A stretch of DNA of 9,849 nucleotides from an uncultured Lentisphaeria bacterium (GTDB taxonomy: Bacteria > Verrucomicrobiota > Lentisphaeria > Victivallales > Victivallaceae). The stretch is taken from positions 1-9,849 of the forward strand of contig CAIJKT010000484.1 of NCBI GenBank assembly GCA_903821255.1, written 5' to 3'. The notes beneath the pieces are model-generated. The model was not told the DNA's origin. It saw only the letters and a list, made by a program, of their open reading frames with translations, and searched no databases. A program made the position numbers and the translations under genes. Positions 1-7,400 of the stretch are shown piece by piece; position 1 is the stretch's first letter, and each line of letters begins with the position of its first letter.

Positions 1-32
1 CAGCTATCCGCGCTGTGTTTAGAACAGCCGGG

Positions 33-61
33 TAACCACAGAGGCACAGAGACACAGAGAA
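33..61 (+). repeat. Left arm of perfect 29-bp inverted repeat (three CACAGAGR units)
   Basis: The arm reads TAAC followed by three tandem 8-bp units, CACAGAGG (37-44), CACAGAGA (45-52) and CACAGAGA (53-60), and a final A. It is the exact reverse complement of 194-222. The unit structure is directly visible; its role is unknown. Confidence 0.9.
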
Positions 62-193
62 CAGCCGGTATGACTAGCCGCTTAACAGGGATGAATCAGG
101 ATATACAGGATGAGGGCTGCGGTGTCCGCAGTTTTATCAAATAAGAAACTGTAACGGGACAAAGATCAAAGACAAAAAGTAAAAAGAAAAGTT

Positions 194-222
194 TTCTCTG
201 TGTCTCTGTGCCTCTGTGGTTA
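194..222 (-). repeat. Right arm of perfect 29-bp inverted repeat
   Basis: This is the exact reverse complement of 33-61, with three inverted 8-bp units at 195-202, 203-210 and 211-218. The arms are 132 bp apart. In RNA they could pair as a 29-bp stem closing a large loop; in DNA they could be end sites for a recombinase or binding sites for a dimeric protein. Confidence 0.9.
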
Positions 223-267
223 AAAAGAGCAGACAGTTTCCGGGGACTTTATTAGCAGGATAATGTT

Positions 268-1575
268 ATGTTCAATTATATAATCAGGCGCATCATTTAC
301 TCCGGTCTGGTGATAATGGGGGTGCTGCTGCTGACTTTCGTGCTGTTCCGGCTGGCTGCCGGCGACCCCGCCGCCGCAGTGCTGGGCAAGAATCCTTCGC
401 CGCGGGAGGTCGAAGATCTGCGGCAGGAGCTTGGCGCTGACCGTCCGCTGGTTTTCGGCTACTGGCGCCAGAGTGAAGTCTTCACTTCGGCGTCGTTTGC
501 TGAAAAGAGGCTGATGCCGGGGATGGAAGTTTCCGGAAACCCGGTCTTTGAAAACGGTTTCATGCGCCTTGATTCCGGCATTATCGGCCTGAAGCGCAAT
601 TTTCCGTCGGACAAGCTGGAAGTGCAGGGGAAGATTGTTTTTCGCGGTGAATTTGCCGTCAACGGTCATACTTTCAAAGCGGCGGACTGGCGGGAGATTG
701 AATTTCCGGTTGCCGCCAGTCAGGAAAAAGTGTTGATTGCCGCCGGGAAAGTTCCGCTGGAAGTTAAAGAGGTTGAATTTTACCGCCGCCAGGGTTCTCC
801 GCTGGATTCGCAACTTACCGCGGCACTGGGCGAAATCTGTTCATTCCGCAGCGAATTTCCCTATGTCAGCTTTTTCAATTTCGGTAAAACCCTGATGACA
901 CGGGAGCCGATCCGGGAAATCCTGTGGCGCGGGGTCGGTCCGTCGATGGCGCTGATGCTGCCGATATTTTTCGGGGAGCTGCTGCTGGGGATAATTCTGG
1001 CGCTGATTTCCACGGCGTTTAAAGGAATGCTGTTTGACCGGATGATCGTGCTGTTTTCAATCGCCGGCATGAGCATCAGCTATCTGGTGTTTATTATTTT
1101 CGGGCAGTGGTATCTGGGATATTATTTCAACCTGTTCCCGGTCTGGGGGTGGGGTGAATTCAGGCATCTGGCGCTGCCGGTGATAATCGGCATTCTCAGC
1201 GGGCTGGGTGGAGGGGTGCGTTTCTACCGGACGGTTTTCGTCAACGAACTGAATAAGGAATATCTCCGCACGGCGGCGGCCAAAGGCTGCAGCCCGGCAG
1301 TGATATATGGCAGGCATCTGCTGCGGAACGCATCGATCCCGATTATTACGCGGGCTTCGGCGGCGCTGCCGTTCCTGTTCACCGGCAGTTTGCTGCTGGA
1401 GGCTTTTTTCGGTATTCCCGGTCTGGGTTATGCGGGGATTGACGCGTTGAATAATTCCGATTTGCAGTTGCTGAAAGCGCTGGTGCTTATCAGTGCGCTG
1501 CTTTTTGTCGTAATCAATCTGATGACCGATATTGCCTACGCCTGGGCTGATCCCAGAATCCGGCTGAAGAGTTAA
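268..1575 (+). CDS. DppB/OppB-type ABC transporter permease with enlarged periplasmic segment
   Basis: This is an inner-membrane permease of the peptide/nickel/oligosaccharide ABC importer family (binding-protein-dependent transport permease fold). The N-terminus (MFNYIIRRIIYSGLVI, first membrane span about 8-30, then FRLAAGDPA) is classic DppB. Further spans lie at about 225-248, 257-281, 299-318, 362-382 and 403-424. The EAA loop that contacts the ATPase is at about 331-358 (EYLRTAAAKG...LLRNA), and EAFFGIPGLGYAG (378-390) is the usual C-terminal signature. At 435 residues it is about 100-130 longer than ordinary DppB proteins. The excess lies at about 68-200, between span 1 and the FFNFGKTL segment, and looks rich in beta-strand. 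The start is supported by AGGA at 257-260, 7 nt before ATG. No DppC, ATPase or binding-protein gene adjoins on the right, so partners lie left of the window or elsewhere. The substrate is unknown. Confidence 0.9.
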   Translation: MFNYIIRRIIYSGLVIMGVLLLTFVLFRLAAGDPAAAVLGKNPSPREVEDLRQELGADRPLVFGYWRQSEVFTSASFAEKRLMPGMEVSGNPVFENGFMRLDSGIIGLKRNFPSDKLEVQGKIVFRGEFAVNGHTFKAADWREIEFPVAASQEKVLIAAGKVPLEVKEVEFYRRQGSPLDSQLTAALGEICSFRSEFPYVSFFNFGKTLMTREPIREILWRGVGPSMALMLPIFFGELLLGIILALISTAFKGMLFDRMIVLFSIAGMSISYLVFIIFGQWYLGYYFNLFPVWGWGEFRHLALPVIIGILSGLGGGVRFYRTVFVNELNKEYLRTAAAKGCSPAVIYGRHLLRNASIPIITRASAALPFLFTGSLLLEAFFGIPGLGYAGIDALNNSDLQLLKALVLISALLFVVINLMTDIAYAWADPRIRLKS

Positions 1576-1578
1576 TCT

Positions 1579-2403
1579 TTATTCAGGCAAAAAAGCCAAC
1601 TGGAACGCGCAATCGGGAGATTTTTTGAACTCTTTCCGGTAAAGACGCCTGGCGGTACTGTTGACATCGTTCCAGAAATTATCATCCATCGGCATGTTTT
1701 TCCCGTAAATGCTGACGAAGCGCAGGACATCGCGTTTGCTCAGACCGATATCCATGGCGGAAAACCAGATTCCGGCAATATCCTTCACGATCCAGCGGCG
1801 GGGCGTTTTGCCGCGGAGCTGGGCGCGGTGCAGATCTATCAGATATGCTTTCAGCATATCCGGATTTACGCTTTCCGGTCCGCCGGCGATATCCAGCAGA
1901 AAATGACAGATATAGAAGTCGCGGTGGTTGAGTCCGTTTGCGTGCATTTTACTGCTGACTTGTGCCAGTTTTCTGATCAGTGCGTGTTTCAGGCGCGGAA
2001 CCGGCGGATTTTTCTTCCAGTCTCTGCAGAAATCCTCCAGGCTCATGGTGCCGGTCAATTCATCGGTAATGATGAATGAATCCTGCTTTGCCGGATTTAT
2101 GCCGCGTGTGCCGAAAGCGCACGGCGTCATCGTGTCAATATCCAGTTCTTTCAGTTTTATGAGCGCCGCGTATTCATTGCCGGCCCCGGTGATGGTGGAT
2201 TTGAACTGGGTCAGGTTTTTCAGGATTTCCATCCAGCCGACGCCGTGGTGGATTTTGGCGAAAAAGCCTCTGCCGTCCATTTCGAAACGGAATGTGCGGC
2301 GTGATTTGACTGCGCGGAATACTCTGCCTTCCAGTTTTTCAACTTCTTGAAAGGGGTCCTTGCCGGCCCAGGCTTTTTGAAAATCTTCTCTCAAATAGAG
2401 CAT
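1579..2403 (-). CDS. waaP: Lipopolysaccharide core heptose(I) kinase WaaP/RfaP
   Basis: WaaP transfers phosphate from ATP to the first heptose of the LPS inner core on the cytoplasmic side of the inner membrane. The phosphate helps cross-link LPS through divalent cations and strengthens the outer-membrane barrier. At 274 residues it is close to the E. coli protein (265), and it seems to align from the first residues (AGKDPF at 13-18, RRTFRFEMDG at 35-44). Kinase-like landmarks are visible: a lysine in FFAKIHH (K50), a glutamate in GNEYAA (E77), the catalytic loop NHRDFYICHFL with D162, and IDLHRAQLR with the metal-binding aspartate D190. D162 falls at the same number as the catalytic aspartate I recall for E. 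coli WaaP. The gene follows the glycosyltransferase by 24 nt, so the two are very likely co-transcribed. Its Shine-Dalgarno is weak, which would fit translation coupled to the upstream gene. It converges on the permease gene with 3 bp between stops. Confidence 0.93.
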   Translation of the reverse strand: MLYLREDFQKAWAGKDPFQEVEKLEGRVFRAVKSRRTFRFEMDGRGFFAKIHHGVGWMEILKNLTQFKSTITGAGNEYAALIKLKELDIDTMTPCAFGTRGINPAKQDSFIITDELTGTMSLEDFCRDWKKNPPVPRLKHALIRKLAQVSSKMHANGLNHRDFYICHFLLDIAGGPESVNPDMLKAYLIDLHRAQLRGKTPRRWIVKDIAGIWFSAMDIGLSKRDVLRFVSIYGKNMPMDDNFWNDVNSTARRLYRKEFKKSPDCAFQLAFLPE

Positions 2404-2427
2404 TTATTACTCGCTTGGATTACAGGA

Positions 2428-4236
2428 TCAAAAACTGCTGTTGTACTTTTTTTCGTTACTTTTCTCTGCCGGATTGAGCGGTTTGTCAAATTTTTTCCGG
2501 AACGCCACGCATTGCTGATGGCCCATCCTGCCGGAAACGATTATCTCATACTGCGGCTTCAGTTCCGCCGGGAAATTCTTTTCATAGTATTCTTCCCTGG
2601 TGATGTAGATGGTGTTATCCGGCATTGTCAGCATTTTATCGCAACCATACCTGAAGTAGCGCGGTTCAATTGGCGGATAAGCTTTTTTATCTTCCGGACA
2701 GAAGCGCAGGATAGCTTCAGCAGCGATTTTTTTCAAATCAATAAATGGCTTCGGCTCATCTGATTTTGGCTTAGGCTTCGCGGGCGGGAAGAAATACTGG
2801 CCGATAAATCTTTTCTCAACCGGAATATTGATCAGATACTTTAATTCATCGCCATCCGGCCCGAGTTTGAAGTAGCCAAGCTGTACTTTGTCCTGCCGGA
2901 CAGTTTCAACTTTGGCAATGAATTCGCGTGAGCTTTCGTTGTACTGGTCTATCGGTTCCAGAATCAGAATCCTGATTACGGCAAGGGTGGCGGCGGCAAT
3001 CGCGACCAGCGTAAAATCACGCTGTTCGGTTTTCAGGCTCTTTAAGAACGCGGAGATGCTGACCGCGAAAAGCGCGAACAGTATTGCCGGGAGAACAATC
3101 GGGAATTCAGTTTTCAGTCCTAATATCTTCAAAACAATCACCAGAATTATCAGTCCGGCCAGCGCCAGCAGCGGAAACAGCCGGCAGAATGCGAAAAAGA
3201 ATTTTATGATTTTGGCGAATAATGGGAGCTTGTCGAAATTCATGAAAATCCATGCTCCGGCCAGCGCCAGCGCCGGAATTGCTGATATGATATAACGCAG
3301 ATGCTTTGTGCCCGGGATGCTCATGACAAACAGCACGATCAATATCCATGCCGCAATGCTCCTTAAAAAATAAATCTGCTCACTGTCTTCCGCCGCCGGT
3401 TTTTTTATCAATTTTTTGATGTAGACAATGATTACCAGCAGTCCCAGCGGGAATGCGATGGAGTATGAAGCCAGTCCGTTGGTAAAGAAATACCAGATTG
3501 GCTTGCCCGAATCAAACCGGCTGGTAATCTGGTCGGCAAGAAATGCTTCCAGCAGTTCCTTTCCGCCCTGCTGCACGCATAACAGCAGCAGCCCGGCCAT
3601 GCACAAAACCGCCAGCAGTCCGGAGACTAATCCGCATATAATGCACATTTTCCATTTACGGTTGACCAGATAATAGCTGAAAACGACAATCGAGGGGATC
3701 ACGATTCCCAGCGGCCCGCGGAAAACAAAGCCTGCAACCAGGCACACCGGCACCAGCAGCAGCCGTTTCCAGCCTTTGTCCTGATCGGCGGTATAGATCA
3801 GATAGAAGGACAGAACAGTGGCGGCGGCAACAAACAAGTCCAGCGACGGTGCACGGGCAATGGACACAAATTCGAATGACAGCAGACAGAGCAGAACGGC
3901 ATAGCCGCCGAGCCATTTTGAAACGCGCGCGCCAAGCAGATAGGTCATTATCAGGGTGAATACCGCCATCAGCGCGCTGGGCAGGGTGGCGGTCAGCATA
4001 TTGACGGCATAGCCGCCCAATGATGCCAGGTACATCATCAGGATATGGGTTGAAGGGTAGTCGGTATACGGCTTGTCGTAAAGGGTGGGGAAAATGCCGA
4101 TGCCGTACTGCTTCATTTCACCGATAAACAGCGCGAACCGGCAGTTGATGCGGGTAAACTCGGCGGAATAGAGCCCTCCCAGAAAAATAATCATTCCCAG
4201 TGTAGATATTATTACCAGCGCTTTTTTGTTGCTCAA
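2428..4236 (-). CDS. ArnT/PMT-like membrane glycosyltransferase (GT83/GT39 type), TTG start
   Basis: This is a 602-residue polytopic inner-membrane protein resembling ArnT and other PMT-type enzymes, which move a sugar from a polyprenyl-phosphate donor to lipid A or another envelope acceptor on the periplasmic face. Span 1 is at about 6-22. The first periplasmic loop carries E26FTRI and YDKPYTDYPSTH (53-64), matching the ArnT 'EKP' region. RAPSLD (128-133) and PGTKHLRYIISAIPALALAG (308-327) are typical of the family. Many hydrophobic spans run to about residue 425. A soluble C-terminal region of about 175 residues follows, with a proline/lysine-rich linker at 484-497. The usual Asp-Glu pair of the first loop appears as Ala25-Glu26. 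The start codon is TTG, chosen because GGGAGAG lies just upstream (4247-4241) and the first membrane span begins right after it. It is the first gene of an operon with waaP, which argues for LPS modification. The exact sugar and acceptor cannot be told. Confidence 0.8.
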   Translation of the reverse strand: MSNKKALVIISTLGMIIFLGGLYSAEFTRINCRFALFIGEMKQYGIGIFPTLYDKPYTDYPSTHILMMYLASLGGYAVNMLTATLPSALMAVFTLIMTYLLGARVSKWLGGYAVLLCLLSFEFVSIARAPSLDLFVAAATVLSFYLIYTADQDKGWKRLLLVPVCLVAGFVFRGPLGIVIPSIVVFSYYLVNRKWKMCIICGLVSGLLAVLCMAGLLLLCVQQGGKELLEAFLADQITSRFDSGKPIWYFFTNGLASYSIAFPLGLLVIIVYIKKLIKKPAAEDSEQIYFLRSIAAWILIVLFVMSIPGTKHLRYIISAIPALALAGAWIFMNFDKLPLFAKIIKFFFAFCRLFPLLALAGLIILVIVLKILGLKTEFPIVLPAILFALFAVSISAFLKSLKTEQRDFTLVAIAAATLAVIRILILEPIDQYNESSREFIAKVETVRQDKVQLGYFKLGPDGDELKYLINIPVEKRFIGQYFFPPAKPKPKSDEPKPFIDLKKIAAEAILRFCPEDKKAYPPIEPRYFRYGCDKMLTMPDNTIYITREEYYEKNFPAELKPQYEIIVSGRMGHQQCVAFRKKFDKPLNPAEKSNEKKYNSSF

Positions 4237-4240
4237 ATTT

Positions 4241-4247
4241 CTCTCCC
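4241..4247 (-). promoter_or_regulatory. Ribosome binding site supporting the TTG start
   Basis: On the minus strand GGGAGAG is followed by AAAT and then the TTG at 4236. The core GGAG sits 6 nt before the start codon, ideal spacing. This is the main reason for accepting TTG as the initiator; no competing ATG lies close to it in frame before the first membrane span. Confidence 0.75.
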
Positions 4248-4308
4248 GGTTAGGTATCCGAAGTCCTTCAGCTCTCTATTGTTTTAATATCAGATGCATT
4301 AACTGGGA

Positions 4309-4336
4309 AATATAGCATTGCAGATGATATTTTCAA
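4309..4336 (-). promoter_or_regulatory. Sigma70-type promoter for the glycosyltransferase-waaP operon
   Basis: On the minus strand TTGAAA (4336-4331; 5 of 6 to the -35 consensus) is followed by a 16-nt spacer and TATATT (4314-4309; 5 of 6 to the -10 consensus), with the extended -10 TGC at 4317-4315. Transcription should start near 4302, giving a leader of about 66 nt before the TTG codon. A second -10-like TATAAT lies further upstream at 4361-4356 but has no recognisable -35. Confidence 0.6.
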
Positions 4337-4384
4337 AGACTGTTTAAATTTTAGAATTATATGGCGTCTTTTCATATTATTCGT

Positions 4385-4406
4385 GGATAAAAATGCTATA
4401 TTATCC
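4385..4406. promoter_or_regulatory. Possible operator palindrome over the hrpA -10
   Basis: GGATAA (4385-4390) and TTATCC (4401-4406) form a 6-bp inverted repeat with a 10-nt centre that spans the proposed hrpA -10 box. The size and placement would suit a dimeric repressor. The sequence is AT-rich, so chance is a real alternative. Confidence 0.25.
4394..4402 (+). promoter_or_regulatory. Extended -10 promoter for hrpA
   Basis: TGCTATATT is an extended -10 element, identical to the one reading the other way at 4317-4309. No good -35 is seen at 16-18 nt, as is common for extended -10 promoters. The start would be near 4409, leaving a leader of about 28 nt. A perfect TATAAT at 4417-4422 is an alternative, but it would leave only about 8 nt before the ATG and has no -35. 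Confidence 0.5.
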
Positions 4407-4436
4407 GTCAACTTTTTATAATTACAAAAGAAGATC

Positions 4437-7400
4437 ATGCCGGAAGATTTTACTATACAGCAAACACGTTTGAATGAACTGGAAAAACGGGTGGCGGAAC
4501 TGCTGCTCCGGGACCGGTACGCCGCCGTTCCGCATGTAAACCGGGTACGGCAGCGCATTCGTACCGGACAACCGGTTGACCGGATGCTTGATGATCTGGC
4601 AAAGTCCATTATTGATTGTGAACGTTTCGTGCTGAAACCGGTTGCTCAGCGCATCAACTATCTGTTTCCTGACAATCTGCCGATTACCAATCATGTTGAG
4701 AATATCCGCGAGGCGCTGCAGCACCATCAGGCGGTGATTGTCTGCGGCACTACAGGTTCGGGGAAGACCACCCAGCTGCCGAAGATCGCGCTGGCAATCG
4801 GGCAGGGCAGATACGGCCGCATCGGCTGCACCCAGCCGCGCCGGCTGGCGGCGACCGCCATGGCCCGCCGCGTGGCTGCCGAATTGAACGTCCAGTGCGG
4901 CCGGGAAGTCGGGTATCAGGTCAGGTTTGACAACCGCACCGGCGCCGATACAGTTATAAAATTCATGACCGACGGTATTCTGCTGGCGGAAACGCAGAAC
5001 GACGCCAATCTGCTCCAGTATGACACCTTGATTATTGACGAAGCTCACGAACGCAGCCTGAATATTGACTTCATTCTCGGCTATCTGAAAAATCTGCTGC
5101 ATAAACGTCACGACTTGAAAATCGTCATTTCCTCGGCTACGCTTGACGCGGAGAACTTCTCCCGTTTTTTCAATGACGCTCCGATCATTACTGTCGAAGG
5201 ACGCACCTATCCGGTGGAGGACTTTTTTCTGCCGCCGGAGGAGGACGAGGATTTGTCTTCGCATATCGGGCGCGCGGTAAGATGGATTTCGGAAATTGAC
5301 CGCAAAGGCGATATTCTGGTTTTTCTGCCGGGGGAGCGCGAAATCCGCGAGACCGCCGATCTGCTGAACGGCTGGAATCTGTTCCACACGGAAGTGCTGC
5401 CGCTGTTTGCCCGACTCAGCATGAGCGACCAGCAGCGGGTATTTTCGCCGGGGGCGGCCCGGCGCATCATTCTGGCGACCAACGTTGCGGAAACATCCAT
5501 TACGATTCCCGGCATTCATTACGTGATTGATTCCGGTTTCGTCCGGCTGAGCCGCTTTAATCCCCGGAACCAGATTCAGGAATTGCAGATTGAGCAGGTA
5601 TCCCAGGCCAGCGCCAGGCAGCGCCGCGGCCGTTGCGGCCGTATCGCCGACGGCATCTGCATTTATCTGTATGAAAAAGAAAGGCTCGAAGCCAGCCAGC
5701 CGTACACCGATCCGGAAATCCGCCGCACCTGTCTCGCCGGCGTCATCCTGCAGATGGCGACGCTCGGGCTGCCGTCAATTGAGCGTTTCCCGTTTCTCGA
5801 CGCTCCGCAGCCGGCGCTGATCCGGGAAGGCTACCGCACGCTGCGGGACATCGGCGCGATTGATGATGCCGGGCGGATAACCCGCGAAGGCCGTCAGATT
5901 GCGGCATTGCCGCTGGACCCACGGCTGGCTAAAACGATCTGTTACGCCAGAAGCTGCAAAGTGCTGCCGGAAATCATGGTCATCAGCGCGTTTCTCAGTA
6001 TTCAGGACCCGCGCGAACGGCCTTCCGACCAGCAGCAGGCGGCGGATCTGGCGCACCGCCAGTGGCGCGATGAAAACTCCGACTTCATCTCCATTCTCCG
6101 GCTCTGGAATTTCATCCAGAACGAAGCCGCCGGAATCTCCAACAGCGCCGTTCACAAACTCTGCCGCCGCAATTTCCTGAATTACAACCGCGTCCGGGAA
6201 TGGAAGAATCTCTATCTTGATCTCTGTGAAGCGGTATCCGATGAAGAATGGGGTGTTTCCACCGCCGCGGGAATCGCGCAGGAGGAATTCAATTACGATA
6301 TGATCCACAAGGCGCTGCTGTCCGGAATTCCCGGCAATATCGGCATGTATGACCGCGAAGAGCAGATATTTATCGCTGCCGGCAACCGTAAATTCTACAT
6401 ATTTCCCGGCTCCGGGCTGTTCAAAAGGAAACCTGTTCCGCCGTGGGTGATGACGTTCGCGCTGGTCAGCACCGCCAAAGTAATTGCCCGCCAGGTGGCG
6501 GTCATCAAACCGGAATGGATTGAAGAAGTCGCGCCGCATCTCTGCACCAGAATTTACGAAAATGCGGCATGGGATAAAGCCGCCGGATTTGTCTTCGCCC
6601 GGGAGAAAGTTATTTTTGGCGGCCTGGTGATCAATGCCGGACGCCGCGTCCACTACGGCAAGGTCTGCCCGGCCGAGGCCCGCATCGTATTCATCCGCGA
6701 GGCAATGGTTCCCTGTGAAATCAATTCTTCCGGCAAATGGCTGAAAAATCATTCGCGGATGCTGGAAACGATTAATACGCTTGAAGAGAAAATCCGGCGT
6801 CCGGGCACATTGCTGGACACGGAGGCGATATTTGAACATTTCAGCCTGGTGCTGCCGCCGCAGGCGTGTTCCGCCAAAAGTCTGGAGTTGTGGATTCAGG
6901 AAAGCGGCGCTGAGATCAATATGCAAATGGCGGATGCCATGCAGGAGCCGTTTACACCGCTTCATCCGGAAGATTTTCCGGACGATCTTTCCTTCTCCGG
7001 CCATCTGTTTGAGTTGAAGTACCGTTTTGCGCCGGGTGAGCCGGACGACGGGATCTGTATTCTGGCCGCCGCGGATGAAATGAATCTGATTCCGGACTGG
7101 GGACTGGAATGGCTGGTGCCGGGCCGGCTGGCGGAAAAGGTTGAATTGCTGATCAAGTCCCTGCCTAAAACTCAGCGCATGCAGTGCAGTCCGGTCGGGG
7201 AAGCCGCGGCCGGATTTGCGGAGGATGTCCGCGACAATAAAATATCCCGTGAACAATTGCTGACCGATGCTCTGGCTGCATATCTCAGCCGCACTTTCGG
7301 CGGAGACTTTCATCCCAAAGACTTCGATTCCGGACGGCTGCCGGATTACCTGACCATGAAGATTGCCGAAACCGACGGCAGCGGAAAAATACTGGCGCTG

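Larger units (their letters stand above)
1..267. repeat. Non-coding region with composite inverted-repeat element
   Basis: No convincing gene is present. The stretch is a mosaic of short repeated modules. An 11-bp direct repeat, AGAACAGCCGG, occurs at 21-31 and 58-68. A perfect 29-bp inverted repeat occupies 33-61 and 194-222. A motif of the form gaatcagga-tatacaggat lies at about 88-113, an A-rich purine tract at about 160-195, and a short 8-bp inverted pair (GAAACTGT / ACAGTTTC) at 145-152 and 233-240. There is no transposase gene, so if it moves it must depend on a factor supplied elsewhere. From memory, very similar CACAGAG-type and tatacaggat-type motifs recur between genes of many environmental bacteria; I could not check this. 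The element ends about 45 bp before the permease start and may supply its leader or insulate it from upstream transcription. Confidence 0.75.

Noticed and set aside
33..222. CRISPR array
   Set aside because: The repeated units are contiguous 8-mers in mirror orientation, with no unique 25-40 bp spacers and no cas genes.
220..813. 197-codon minus-strand frame running into the repeat element
   Set aside because: It is antisense to the permease and its last codons come from the inverted-repeat arm; composition and lack of motifs indicate a shadow.
1586..1597. Terminator hairpin GGC-A6-GCC near the permease stop
   Set aside because: The stem is only 3 bp and lies inside the waaP coding region without a following U-tract.
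2428..4236. Glycosyltransferase as true ArnT with aminoarabinose donor
   Set aside because: No arn pathway genes (arnA, arnB, arnC, arnD types) are in the window and the first-loop acidic motif differs, so a specific sugar was not assigned. The NodB protein at 8371-9030 is too generic to be called ArnD.
4422..5519. 365-codon open frame on the minus strand over the hrpA start
   Set aside because: It is antisense to the conserved helicase core, where the + strand sequence is fixed by Walker A and DEAH motifs. It has no known motif of its own.
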